Shown: piece by piece, positions 18,151-26,749 of the stretch
How the letters are laid out: each line of letters begins with the position of its first letter
Numbering within the stretch: position 1 is the stretch's first letter
NCBI GenBank assembly: GCA_027858775.1
Contig: JAQICA010000276.1
Coordinates: forward strand, 1 to 42,420
Source: Salinivirgaceae bacterium
GTDB taxonomy: Bacteria; Bacteroidota; Bacteroidia; Bacteroidales; Salinivirgaceae
DNA: 42,420 nucleotides
Direction of reading: 5' to 3'
Position numbers and translations under genes: made by a program
Notes under the pieces: generated by a model
What the model was told of the DNA's origin: nothing
Databases searched by the model: none
What the model saw: the letters and a program-made list of their open reading frames with translations, nothing else

Positions 18151-18457
18151 AATTTTCATTTTTCAGTATCATGTGCAACTACGTTAACGGTGTGGAGTAG
18201 TTGGTGCATCGGGAATAGCAGATTTCTACATATTGGAAAACAGGGGAGGTTTTTGATGTTTTTAAGCCTTTCGGCAAAATGACTCTAACGAAATAGGTTG
18301 ACAGTTAAACGAAGTTATTCTGGCACAATCCATATATTAAGAGCTTGGATAAAGCACTTCGTTGCTTTTTAACAAATGGTGTGCTTTTTTCTGGATATTT
18401 TGCTATTTTTACTAGACCAACTAGTTGACAGATCGGGAAAATTGAAGTAAATACATA
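18151..18457 (+). other. Intergenic region before the TlpA-like gene
   Basis: No coding frame is supported. It holds a weak candidate terminator (18351-18370) and an inverted repeat ACTAG-ACCAA-CTAGT at 18411-18425, 33 bp before the next start, which could be an operator. TATTTTTA just upstream at about 18403 is one base off the -7 consensus. Confidence 0.4.
18351..18370 (+). terminator. Weak candidate terminator after the nucleoside kinase gene
   Basis: A 6-bp stem AAAGCA / TGCTTT with a 6-nt loop runs into five T. It is short and about 200 bp past the kinase stop codon, so confidence is limited. Confidence 0.35.
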
Positions 18458-18997
18458 ATGAGAAAAGTACAATACATATTTTTTGTTGCGTTTTTGTTGA
18501 TGACAATAAATCTATTTAGTCAAAAACAGAAAATGAAAGTAGGCCAAATGGCTCCCGATATTGTTTTAAAAAGCCCTAGCGGAGAAGAAATGAAATTGTC
18601 TGATTTACGAGGCAAAATGGTTTTGCTCGATTTTTGGGCTTCGTGGTGTGTTCCCTGCCGAAAAGAGCACCCAAACCTTGTGAAAGCATACCAAAAATAT
18701 AAAGATGATGAATTTGTAAACGCTAAAGGGTTTACTATTTTTAGCGTTTCGCTCGATTCTCGAAAACCCCGGTGGGAAGAGGCCATTCAGCAAGATCAAT
18801 TGGAGTGGCCGTATCACGTAAGTGATTTAAAGGGCTGGCGAAGTACTGCCGCTAAAGCATATGGTATTAGCGCTATTCCTGCAAATTTTCTTATCAATGG
18901 AAATGGCGAAATTGTTGCAATTTATATGCGTGGAAGCGAAGTGCAATCAACCCTGAACCAGTTTAAAGAAGGATGGGTAAAAAAAGTGTTTAAATGA
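18458..18997 (+). CDS. TlpA-like periplasmic thioredoxin-fold oxidoreductase
   Basis: A 179-residue protein with signal peptide MRKVQYIFFVAFLLMTINLFS. It has the TlpA/ResA/AhpC-TSA fold: MAPDIVLKSPSGEEMKLSDL, then the active site LDFWASWCVPCRKEHPNL (CVPC near residues 65-68), and the cis-Pro loop in YGISAIPANFLINGNGEIV. Such proteins reduce disulfides in the periplasm, for instance in cytochrome maturation or envelope proteins, using electrons from CcdA/DsbD-type carriers that are not seen here. It is the first of a group with AsmA-like, DsbA-like and Cys-rich lipoprotein genes, although 181 bp separate it from the AsmA gene, so co-transcription is uncertain. Confidence 0.92.
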   Translation: MRKVQYIFFVAFLLMTINLFSQKQKMKVGQMAPDIVLKSPSGEEMKLSDLRGKMVLLDFWASWCVPCRKEHPNLVKAYQKYKDDEFVNAKGFTIFSVSLDSRKPRWEEAIQQDQLEWPYHVSDLKGWRSTAAKAYGISAIPANFLINGNGEIVAIYMRGSEVQSTLNQFKEGWVKKVFK

Positions 18998-19178
18998 AGG
19001 TTTACGTTTCCTGCAGGCAACTGAAAACTAATGCTGGAAACCATCGCAGATGAGCTCTGTGGATAATAAGAGTTGCCAAATTGAACTTGAATTATTACTC
19101 TGAAAAAAAGTACTGATTCTGGTTCTTTAAAAACGAATCGATTATTATTTTGATTTTGTACACGTAAATTATACTGAA

Positions 19179-22100
19179 ATGAAAATTGGCACTACGCTTA
19201 GGAAAACTGGTAAAATTCTATTAATTACCTTTTTGTCGCTCATTTTGCTTTTGGTAATTGTTGTAACCATTGCTTTGCATTCCGAAAAAACCATAACCGA
19301 CCTTGCCCTCGAAGAGGTTAGTGAAATGTTCGATGCACCCATCAAGGTCGATGAAGTAAGATTGTTACTATTCCGCAATTTCCCGTATGCAACCGTTGAA
19401 TTTTCAGGCTTTAAGCTGGGAGTAGCCAATAAACAATACCCCGATTCTGTATCTTACGAAGCAAACGACACGCTTTTGAGTTTGCGTAAATTTTATGTTT
19501 CGGTTAAGTCGCGGCCACTCATGAATAATAAAATTGAGATTCATAAGATTGAAATTGAAGGGTTTGCCTTTAATTACTTGGTAGATTCTACCGGAGATAC
19601 TAATATTGATTTCTTAATGGTATCTGATACTACTACCGTGGAACCGAAAGAAGAACCTATACCTGTCGACACCAGCACAAGTGTGCTTGATATGTTATTG
19701 CAGAATCTTACTATTCGCGATATTACCGTTAATTTTCGCGACAAGAAATTGGGAGCTACAGCTAAAATTCATATTCCCGAAATGGACATTTCAGGTCGGG
19801 TACTTGATGAGTATTATACCGGGAAAATTAATGGTAGCGTTGTTCTCTCAAATGCCGACTTTGAAGGAACAAACCTATCGTTCATGAAAAAGACTTCACT
19901 GGCATTTGATATCGACTATGAGGATGGAAAGGTGAAGATTCAAGCGGTTGATTTTCTGACCGATGGAGCCCAAATAAATGCCGCAGGGTATGCTGTTCTG
20001 GGCGATTCCATTTTTGTTGATATGGGCGTTAACCTAACGCACATGGATCTGAAAGAGTTAAGTAAATACGCTCCTGTAGAAATGCTCAGGGAATATGGAG
20101 TGTTGTCAATCGACGGTAAAATTAATATTGATACCAAAATAAAAGGGTATTATTACGATACGTTGCTTTTACCGGCCATCGAAACAAAAATTTCAATGAG
20201 TGGCGGAAAAGTAAAAACCACAGAATATCCTGAACTGGCAGAGCTTTCCATGAGCGGCAATGTGTTTGTGCCCGACGCGAATGATATGTCGACCATGAGT
20301 GCAAAATTCAGTTCGGTTAAAATTGCCACACCTAAAAGCACTATTAACTTAGCTTTTGATGTTACAAACTTCATGAAGCCACGCTATACGCTTAAAACTA
20401 ATGGAACCATTACATTAGATGAGTTTAACGATTTTTTACCCGACAGTACTGTCGAATACATTTCCGGAGGAATTGATTTTGCGTTGGCAACCAGTGGCGT
20501 GTTGCCCGACGATTTGGGGATGAGCAGCGCCGATTATTTCCTCGATCGTACATTGCTGGAAGTGCATTTTCATAATATTGCCACTGCTGTGGATCCCGAA
20601 ACAGAGGTGAAGAATTTTTCAGCAGACTTTTATTACTCTCCATCCAGAGATGTAGCCCTAACTGACCTTACAGTGTCTGTTCCTTCATATAATGTATCCA
20701 TCGATAATTTTACCATTAAAACGAAAATACTTGGCTCGGTTAACGATATCGATCACATGGGCGTGAATGTCGATTCGTTGTTTTTTAAAATGGGGAACAC
20801 CTCGCTTGTGGCTAAGGCTACTGTGCGCGGGCTTAAAGTCCCAACCTATACGCTCGATGCTAACCTTAAGCTCGATCTTGATGAACTGCGGCCCCATATT
20901 CCCGATACATTGGTTCAACATATTGCAGGACGGGTTGGTCTTAAAGTGAACTCTTACGGAACCGTCGATTTAGATTCGGTAGAAACACAAATGATGCCCA
21001 TTGCTTTTGAACAAACCAAACTTCAACTCGATGTGTCCGACTTTAGCTTTGCCATGCCAGATGATACGCTGGCCAAAGTCAATAGCCTTAACTTCTCTTT
21101 TGCCATGGCTAACGATACCATGCGCATCGACAGGTTTCATGCCAATGCCCATGGAATTGATATGTGGATCGATTCTACAGAAATATGGAATGTGTACAAA
21201 GCAATGCTACTTGAACAGAAAGATAAAAGTATAATTGTTAATGCCCACGTCAATTTGAGTGACATCGATTATGCTCAATTTGAGCCTTTGATGGAAGAGG
21301 AAGAACCTGGAGAACCTGTTGGCCATAGCATTGCACCTGTAGATAATAATAGAGTGAACAATGAAGGTATATCTCAAAGCAATAATCTAACTCAATCCGA
21401 TCTTGAGAATACTACACCAAAACTACAGGAAGGGACTCGCGGGGCAGGTACATCAGCCGCAGCATCATCCTCTTCCGCTACAGGCAAAACTAAAGAAGAA
21501 ATGTATATTCCACCATATATTGCACGTGGTACATTTGGCGTAAAAAGTGTAAAATACGGCGATATTTTATTGGAAGATATTGCTGCAAAATATAGAGTCG
21601 ACGATAGCCTTTATGTAATCGATCAGTTTAAATTTAATGCCTTTGGAGGAAGTATGGTTACATCGGCCGTATATGACGTGCGTATAGATACTGCCATCAT
21701 TATTTCATTTAAGAATGTAATTAAAGGTATGGATATTAATCAGTTGCTTGTCGATGCAAATGATTTTGATCAAGAAGAATTTACTCATGATAATGTCAGT
21801 GGAAAGCTTACAAGCGATTTTAATGGGCGTATTGTAATGAATAGAGATTCAGTTCTTTATGATAAAATCAATATCATGGGTGATTTCACCTTGCAAGATG
21901 GAGGTTTATTTAATTATAAGCCAGTTGTGGAATTATCAAAAACTCCCGTACCGGGTCTGAATGATCTTGATAGCATCGTGTTTAATGAGATGCAGAGCAG
22001 CCTGTTTATTTACAAAAACAATATTTACTTCCCAAAAACCGATATTGTTAGTACTGCACTAGATATTTCGGCATTTGGAATGCAAAGTTTCGATGAGGAT

Positions 22101-22418
22101 TATGAGTATCACTTAATTGTCCATTTTGGAGATGTGCTCTGGGGAAAATCTGAAAAACTATTGAAAGAACAAGGTTATGATAGCGATGTGTTTGATGGAA
22201 AAGATGAGTCTGAACGAAGAGGAACAGCCTTAATTGCAATGGACAAAGAAGGGAAAACAAAAAATGGGCCTGATAGTAAGGCACTACGGCGGATGATGTC
22301 AACCAAAATCCGACTAATGAAAACCGGGTTAAGTTTTATTTTTCACCCTAGGTTGGTTAACTTTAGTACAAGCCTGGATCGTAAAGAAGGAGTTACAAGA
22401 GAAGCAGAAGATAAGTAA
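19179..22418 (+). CDS. Large AsmA-like envelope protein
   Basis: A 1079-residue protein with one N-terminal membrane anchor (about residues 13-35, ILLITFLSLILLLVIVVTIA) followed by DLALEEVSEMFDAPIKVDEV, the usual start of AsmA domains. The rest is a long beta-rich periplasmic region with repeated AsmA-type segments, and the C-terminal part (about 790-1020) fits an AsmA_2-like domain. AsmA/TamB/YhdP proteins are thought to bridge inner and outer membranes and move phospholipids. Between about residues 705 and 770 there is a low-complexity linker rich in Ser, Asn, Thr, Ala and Glu that looks like an insertion between beta domains. The DsbA-like gene follows after 11 bp. The specific lipid or partner is unknown. 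Confidence 0.85.
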   Translation: MKIGTTLRKTGKILLITFLSLILLLVIVVTIALHSEKTITDLALEEVSEMFDAPIKVDEVRLLLFRNFPYATVEFSGFKLGVANKQYPDSVSYEANDTLLSLRKFYVSVKSRPLMNNKIEIHKIEIEGFAFNYLVDSTGDTNIDFLMVSDTTTVEPKEEPIPVDTSTSVLDMLLQNLTIRDITVNFRDKKLGATAKIHIPEMDISGRVLDEYYTGKINGSVVLSNADFEGTNLSFMKKTSLAFDIDYEDGKVKIQAVDFLTDGAQINAAGYAVLGDSIFVDMGVNLTHMDLKELSKYAPVEMLREYGVLSIDGKINIDTKIKGYYYDTLLLPAIETKISMSGGKVKTTEYPELAELSMSGNVFVPDANDMSTMSAKFSSVKIATPKSTINLAFDVTNFMKPRYTLKTNGTITLDEFNDFLPDSTVEYISGGIDFALATSGVLPDDLGMSSADYFLDRTLLEVHFHNIATAVDPETEVKNFSADFYYSPSRDVALTDLTVSVPSYNVSIDNFTIKTKILGSVNDIDHMGVNVDSLFFKMGNTSLVAKATVRGLKVPTYTLDANLKLDLDELRPHIPDTLVQHIAGRVGLKVNSYGTVDLDSVETQMMPIAFEQTKLQLDVSDFSFAMPDDTLAKVNSLNFSFAMANDTMRIDRFHANAHGIDMWIDSTEIWNVYKAMLLEQKDKSIIVNAHVNLSDIDYAQFEPLMEEEEPGEPVGHSIAPVDNNRVNNEGISQSNNLTQSDLENTTPKLQEGTRGAGTSAAASSSSATGKTKEEMYIPPYIARGTFGVKSVKYGDILLEDIAAKYRVDDSLYVIDQFKFNAFGGSMVTSAVYDVRIDTAIIISFKNVIKGMDINQLLVDANDFDQEEFTHDNVSGKLTSDFNGRIVMNRDSVLYDKINIMGDFTLQDGGLFNYKPVVELSKTPVPGLNDLDSIVFNEMQSSLFIYKNNIYFPKTDIVSTALDISAFGMQSFDEDYEYHLIVHFGDVLWGKSEKLLKEQGYDSDVFDGKDESERRGTALIAMDKEGKTKNGPDSKALRRMMSTKIRLMKTGLSFIFHPRLVNFSTSLDRKEGVTREAEDK

Positions 22419-22429
22419 AAAACTAATAT

Positions 22430-23107
22430 ATGGATAATTGGATAAATAAACAGTTTAGTGTAATGAAGTTTTTTTCGGTTTTGGCTTCAACTGTGTTGGT
22501 GATTCTAATTATTACACAACTTAATAGACAGGCATTAAAAGAAACAAAAACTTTGGTTGTTGAGGTTGCGGAACAACACGACCTCGATATTGTGTTTGGA
22601 GAAAATGACGCCCAATTATCTGTATATGTCTATGCAAGTTATCAGTGTAGTTATTGTCGACTGTTTATGGAAGAGGTCATGCCGGCTCTATTAAAAAAGT
22701 ACAAAGGCGAGCTTAAGTTTATTCTTCGCTTAACCCGACATACAAATGACTTTAGGGTTAAACGGGCATTAAGTGCATTAGTGTGTGTCCACAAGTATGG
22801 TAATTATACTCACTTGCACGAGTTGTTGCTTAATAACTATAAGGTGATGTATACTCAGGAATTTCAAACAATGGTATCTGAATTTGCGGAACGCGATGCA
22901 TTTGTAGGTGAGTGTATGGATGCAGGGGCGGCAGCCACATATTTAGCTGATAATATCAGTGAATTTGATGGTTTGAAGCTTCCTGGCACTCCCTGTTTTG
23001 TTGTTAATGGGCGTGTGTATGCCGGATTTAGGTCTGTTGAGCAATTTCAACAGATTATTGAAAAAGCTAAAGAAAAATTGCAAATGCGTAAATTAGCCTA
23101 TAAATAA
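22430..23107 (+). CDS. Membrane-anchored DsbA-like thioredoxin-fold protein
   Basis: A 225-residue protein with an N-terminal anchor (about residues 12-30, MKFFSVLASTVLVILIITQL) and a DsbA-type thioredoxin domain. The active site is VYASYQCSYCRLFMEEVMPA (CSYC). A helical insert follows (about 110-170), then the cis-Pro loop LPGTPCFVVNGRVYAGFRS. The fold and motif place it with the Thioredoxin_4/DsbA family that oxidises or isomerises protein thiols in the periplasm. An extra Cys sits directly after the cis-Pro (TPCF), which is unusual. It follows the AsmA gene by 11 bp and precedes a small Cys-rich lipoprotein by 46 bp, a likely substrate or partner (inference). Confidence 0.85.
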   Translation: MDNWINKQFSVMKFFSVLASTVLVILIITQLNRQALKETKTLVVEVAEQHDLDIVFGENDAQLSVYVYASYQCSYCRLFMEEVMPALLKKYKGELKFILRLTRHTNDFRVKRALSALVCVHKYGNYTHLHELLLNNYKVMYTQEFQTMVSEFAERDAFVGECMDAGAAATYLADNISEFDGLKLPGTPCFVVNGRVYAGFRSVEQFQQIIEKAKEKLQMRKLAYK

Positions 23108-23153
23108 TATTAAATGAATTATTTCTTTTATGTTTAACTAAAAATATATCATT

Positions 23154-23522
23154 ATGAAAAGAAATTTATTAATTCTACCGTTTATCCTCCTTGGAGCATT
23201 TGTATTTTTTAATTACAGCTGTGAGGAAGAAAAAGAAGATGATTTGTGTGAGGCATTTGATATAAGTGAAATTTATGCCCAGTGTGAAACGCCCACTTCA
23301 TGTTGCCCACCTGACGGAGGAAACTGCTATTATGTAAATCCTGATGGTGCAAACTATATGTGTAATGGCGATGATTGTGAAACAGCTTTAGATAATTATA
23401 TCGACGATCATTGCGCAAAGAAAAGTATTAGTAATGAGGAAATTAAAGTGCTAAAGGCAAAATTGAGTGTATTTACAAAACAATTGATGGAAAAAGCCCG
23501 ACTTCAGTCGGTTTGCATGTAG
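23154..23522 (+). CDS. Small cysteine-rich lipoprotein, function unknown
   Basis: A 122-residue protein, not recognised as any named family. The N-terminus MKRNLLILPFILLGAFVFFN leads to YSC at residue 23, a plausible lipoprotein cleavage site, followed by an acidic run EEEKEDD like the surface-export signals of Bacteroidota lipoproteins. Ten cysteines are present (23, 32, 44, 50, 51, 58, 70, 75, 87, 121), nine after the lipidated one, in a compact domain of about 55 residues that includes a Cys-Cys pair. The C-terminal third is helical and charged. Its placement right after a DsbA-like gene suggests that its folding depends on that protein. A good terminator follows it. Confidence 0.72.
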   Translation: MKRNLLILPFILLGAFVFFNYSCEEEKEDDLCEAFDISEIYAQCETPTSCCPPDGGNCYYVNPDGANYMCNGDDCETALDNYIDDHCAKKSISNEEIKVLKAKLSVFTKQLMEKARLQSVCM

Positions 23523-23544
23523 TGTGTAACAGATATCGAAAAGG

Positions 23545-23610
23545 CTGTTGGAAAAGCTTTGAATACCATTTAATTAGTGGAGTTCAAGAACTTTTCAGAC
23601 AGTTTTTTTT
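23545..23610 (+). terminator. Terminator after the Cys-rich lipoprotein gene
   Basis: The arms CTGTTGGAAAAG (23545-23556) and CTTTTCAGACAG (23591-23602) pair at 10 of 12 positions and run into eight T. The loop is long, 34 nt. It ends the plus-strand group that converges on the cyclase gene. Confidence 0.5.
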
Positions 23611-23649
23611 GTTTCAAACAACAGGCAAAAAATATTAGCCCCTATCGAT

Positions 23650-24813
23650 TTACAGGCTGCGTAAAATCTTTTCGAATTCGGCATTGGGAAAAACCCCGGA
23701 GGCATCAGATGCGTATTCTGGTCTCAATCCGTTAACGAAAAACATGTTTGCTTTCCCCACGTTCTTTACTTCAACCTCACCCCGCGGAATGCAATCGAAA
23801 TAATCTTTTACAAATTCGTAGGTGGTTTCCGAAATGTTTACCGAATTTACTGCACCGGCAGTTTCCATACGAGCGGCCAGATTTACGGTATCGCCCCAAA
23901 TATCGTAGGCAAACTTCCGTTGCCCCACAACACCTGCAAAAACCTCTCCCGAATGTATCCCGATACGACATTCCCAAACAGTTTCGTGATTAAGCATTTT
24001 TGGAGTATTGTATTCGAAAAGAAATTGTTGTATTTCAAGCGCTGCCATTACAATGTTAACAGCATGGCTATTATTTTTTATAGGCATACCTCCGGCGCAC
24101 ATGTAAGCGTCTCCTATGGTTTTAATTTTTTCGATGAAATGCTTTTCAATAATACTATCGAATTTTGAAAAAAGTTCGTCCAGAGTTGATACAATTTCTT
24201 GCGGATCGTGTTTTTTACAAATCTTTGTAAATCCTTTAAAATCAGCAAACATTACTGTGACTGATTTATGACGTTTTGGCTTTTTCTTTCCTTTTTTCAG
24301 TTGGTGGGCTACAATTTCGGGAAGTATATTATGCAATAGTTCGTCGGTTCGCTCTTTTTCCTGCACTAGCTCATGATGCTTTTTGTTCAGTTCGTCGCGC
24401 TGCGATTGTAGCTCCTCGTTGGCTGCTTGAAGCTCTTCTGTTATATCATGGAATGTTTTTTCTGGGTATAGCTGCTCTTCCTGATTCTCTGGTATTTTTC
24501 TTCTATAATTGAAATAGTGATTAATTGCATCGAATAAATATTCTTCGTCGGGGTTAGGGGGCAGAATTACATCTATTTCTTCGATTGCTAAATTTTTAGA
24601 TGAAGCCCAAATCGGGCAGGTTAACGATGAGGGAATTTCATTCTTAGGTAAATAATCTAAAACAAGTAATAAGTCTGTATTTGCAGGTGCATCACTAATG
24701 GTGTGGATCTGTTCTATTTTTATTTGACTGTTTATTGACGCTAACTTTGCATTAAGCAAATTTGCCGATCCGCCAATTATTATTACCCGATATGCCGATG
24801 TGTTTTGTGTCAT
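23650..24813 (-). CDS. Soluble class III adenylate cyclase with degenerate receiver-like N-terminus
   Basis: A 387-residue protein without membrane segments. Residues 1-100 look like a degenerate receiver-type alpha/beta domain, and about 122-160 form a coiled coil (FHDITEELQAANEELQSQRD). The class III cyclase domain spans about 180-365. Metal ligands D191 (FADFKGF) and D235 (TIGDAYM), adenine-selecting K231 and D304 (YDIWGD), and transition-state residues N311 and R315 (VNLAAR) are all present, so it should be active and make cAMP rather than cGMP. It lies 235 bp downstream of the hydrogenase-like gene on the same strand, with a strong inverted repeat between them. A coupling to that sensor is inference. 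TACCTTTA just upstream of its start is a near -7 element. Confidence 0.9.
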   Translation of the reverse strand: MTQNTSAYRVIIIGGSANLLNAKLASINSQIKIEQIHTISDAPANTDLLLVLDYLPKNEIPSSLTCPIWASSKNLAIEEIDVILPPNPDEEYLFDAINHYFNYRRKIPENQEEQLYPEKTFHDITEELQAANEELQSQRDELNKKHHELVQEKERTDELLHNILPEIVAHQLKKGKKKPKRHKSVTVMFADFKGFTKICKKHDPQEIVSTLDELFSKFDSIIEKHFIEKIKTIGDAYMCAGGMPIKNNSHAVNIVMAALEIQQFLFEYNTPKMLNHETVWECRIGIHSGEVFAGVVGQRKFAYDIWGDTVNLAARMETAGAVNSVNISETTYEFVKDYFDCIPRGEVEVKNVGKANMFFVNGLRPEYASDASGVFPNAEFEKILRSL

Positions 24814-24977
24814 ACAGCATAAAGGTATGAATAAACCAGAACATTCTGTAGTGGTTTGTACCTGAATTTTGGGTTCTTCTTTCTTAGGAGAGCCTTTCTT
24901 GTAGGTCTGATATCGAATTTTAAATTGTTATAAACCAGTATTTATCAGGTTTTATGATCTTAATGGCAGATAACACA

Positions 24978-25011
24978 ATTTATGGCAAAACAAGGGAGTT
25001 TTGCCATAAAT
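24978..25011 (-). repeat. Perfect 14-bp inverted repeat between hydrogenase-like and cyclase genes
   Basis: The arms ATTTATGGCAAAAC (24978-24991) and GTTTTGCCATAAAT (24998-25011) are perfectly complementary with a 6-nt spacer. It starts 38 bp past the hydrogenase-like stop codon. No T run follows on the minus strand. Further ATGGCA/ATGGCG copies at 24963 and 25017 could pair with either arm. It could be an mRNA-stabilising hairpin, an attenuator or a protein-binding site. Confidence 0.7.
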
Positions 25012-25048
25012 GCTATAAATGGCGATTGTCGGAATTTTTGTTTGAATT

Positions 25049-26452
25049 TTAATTTTCAATAATTGTGTGCATATGTTTCATGAATTTAAGAAGATCGTCG
25101 GCCAGTGTAACAATTTCTTCTTTTTGTTGATTTGCTTCATACGTTTTCTCTTTCACTAAGTAATCTAAATTGTTGTGTATTTGTTCCATTTCTTTTTGCA
25201 GATAGAAATGACAGTTTTCCTTTTTATTGAGACCATTGTAAATGGCTTTGCTCATGGTTTTGCAGCTATTGTACCCGCAAGCAGCACAGTTTAAAATATG
25301 TTCCGGTTTGGTTTTGTGCATGTCGAGCATTATCTGGTTTAGCTGTGCTTCGTTGGGGTCGCTCAGTTGCGCGTAGTTTTCAGTTTTAATTGTGTATTCA
25401 CGTCCATACAGGTTGGGCACCCAGTGTGCATCAATATTTTGAAGCAGTAATTCCCGATCCTGAACATGTTGTTGTAAAGTGCTAATTCTTTCTGTTATTT
25501 TGGCTTCGAGTTCATCGGGTGCTGCTTCCTGCATGCATGTCCCGGTGCCGCCGTTGCACCCATTTTCACAGTTTAGAATGTCGATAATGAGTGGGGTATT
25601 ACCCTTATGTATCTGTTCCTCTATTGTTTTAAGATATTCATAAGCTAACTTGGGGCCTTCAATTTTTCTGATTTTACTCCGCAACCCGGGCATGCGGTCT
25701 GCTACCGTTTCTAAAAGCCCGCCGGGGGTCGAAAAACCAGCTGCCAAGCCTGCGTTTGGAGTATGATAAGCTATGGGTGGATATTTGCTTAAGTCAATTG
25801 TGTGATCCGATATATATTGTGATAACTTATTGATTGTAATGTTGTACACGCTACTTGTTGTTTCATCAAATTCTCGCTCTTTTGCAATACACGGACTTAA
25901 TACTAGTATTTTATGGTCTTTATATTTCGGGTAAAATTCACGTATCATTTTTATGGTGTGCATCATTGGACTATCTATGGGAGCAAGCCATTTTAATAAT
26001 TTCGGTTGATAGGTTTCAATATAAGTAACAATGGCCGGACACGGTTGCGCAATTATGGTTTTGGGGTTTTGTTGTGTTGCATATTCCAGATACGATTTCA
26101 CCGTTAATTCTGCACCAAAACTCACATCGAAAAAAGCTTCTACGCCAATTGTTTTAAGCCATCCATTTAGGTTTAACGCTAGATTGTCGAAATTGCTAGA
26201 TACAGCCGGAGCTGCAATGGCAATTGTGGGTGTTTTTATTTTTAACAGTGCCAGCATAGCCTCAAGATCATCAATATAACCTCTGGCGTTGTGTGTACAT
26301 GCCTGAATACACTCGCCGCAACCAATACAAAGATCATGATTAATGGTCACATACTCGTCGCTTCCATTATTGGCAAATTTTACGGGACACATGGCAATGC
26401 ATTGGTGACAATTAACGCATTTTTCTTTATCAACTGTTATCAACTGTTTCAT
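25049..26452 (-). CDS. Putative sensory [FeFe]-hydrogenase-like iron-sulfur protein (HydS-like)
   Basis: A 467-residue protein. The N-terminus holds two [4Fe-4S] ferredoxin motifs (Cys 12, 15, 18, 22 and 42, 45, 48, 52). The H-cluster domain follows: L1 IAQPCPAIV with Cys138, L2 LSPCIAKEREFDE with Cys188, Lys191 and Glu194, and L3 LNCENGCNGG with Cys295 and Cys299. These match the four cluster ligands of [FeFe]-hydrogenase, but Pro137 occupies the place of the proton-relay Cys of catalytic enzymes, as in putative sensory groups. A further four-Cys module (389, 392, 397, 414) and a C-terminal coiled coil follow. There is no PAS domain. It has its own -7 element at 26479-26486. Sensing H2 or redox state is inference; HydE/F/G maturases are not in the window. 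Confidence 0.82.
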   Translation of the reverse strand: MKQLITVDKEKCVNCHQCIAMCPVKFANNGSDEYVTINHDLCIGCGECIQACTHNARGYIDDLEAMLALLKIKTPTIAIAAPAVSSNFDNLALNLNGWLKTIGVEAFFDVSFGAELTVKSYLEYATQQNPKTIIAQPCPAIVTYIETYQPKLLKWLAPIDSPMMHTIKMIREFYPKYKDHKILVLSPCIAKEREFDETTSSVYNITINKLSQYISDHTIDLSKYPPIAYHTPNAGLAAGFSTPGGLLETVADRMPGLRSKIRKIEGPKLAYEYLKTIEEQIHKGNTPLIIDILNCENGCNGGTGTCMQEAAPDELEAKITERISTLQQHVQDRELLLQNIDAHWVPNLYGREYTIKTENYAQLSDPNEAQLNQIMLDMHKTKPEHILNCAACGYNSCKTMSKAIYNGLNKKENCHFYLQKEMEQIHNNLDYLVKEKTYEANQQKEEIVTLADDLLKFMKHMHTIIEN

Positions 26453-26478
26453 CTGTTTATGTTTTTGATTTTCTTTGT

Positions 26479-26486
26479 CAAATGTA
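26479..26486 (-). promoter_or_regulatory. -7 promoter element for the hydrogenase-like gene
   Basis: On the minus strand it reads TACATTTG, an exact TAnnTTTG match, 27 bp before the start codon. This implies that the gene can be transcribed independently of the upstream GAF gene. No convincing -33 element was found. Confidence 0.5.
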
Positions 26487-26620
26487 CCTCGCCTTTATAC
26501 GTAAAATAACGGACACAATCTTTTTTAGACAACTTACAATCATTGTCATGTATGTCAATTTTATTGTAATAGCTCGGTCCATGGTGTTATTATTGATTTG
26601 TTTTTAGCTGTGGGTGTTTT

Positions 26621-26737
26621 TAAGAAAATGCTTGAAATTTTGGTGTGCCTAGTAATAAAACATCAAGAGCAAGCCTATTCTCAAGAATCGGGATTACTGT
26701 TTTCAAAGTAGGTAAATCACAGTTATTGTAATTTTCT
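26621..26737 (+). repeat. Copy A of a dispersed intergenic repeat
   Basis: The stretch from TAAGAAAATGC to GGTGTGC matches 37341-37368 at 26 of 28 bases. The following CTATTCT...AGAAT and GATTACTGTTTTC and AGTTATTGTA segments match 37438-37502 at roughly 75-80%. Copy A lacks about 45 nt that copy B has in the middle. No coding frame is present. A decayed mobile or REP-like element is likely. Confidence 0.65.
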
Positions 26738-26749
26738 TACACGTACTAA

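Noticed and set aside
25049-26452. Catalytic H2-producing [FeFe]-hydrogenase
   Set aside because: The L1 motif has Pro in place of the proton-relay Cys and no electron-transfer partner subunits are nearby; a sensory role fits better.
26460-26500. FNR/CRP-like site TTGA...TCAA upstream of the hydrogenase-like gene
   Set aside because: The half-sites are 9 bp apart instead of the expected spacing, so the match is not convincing.
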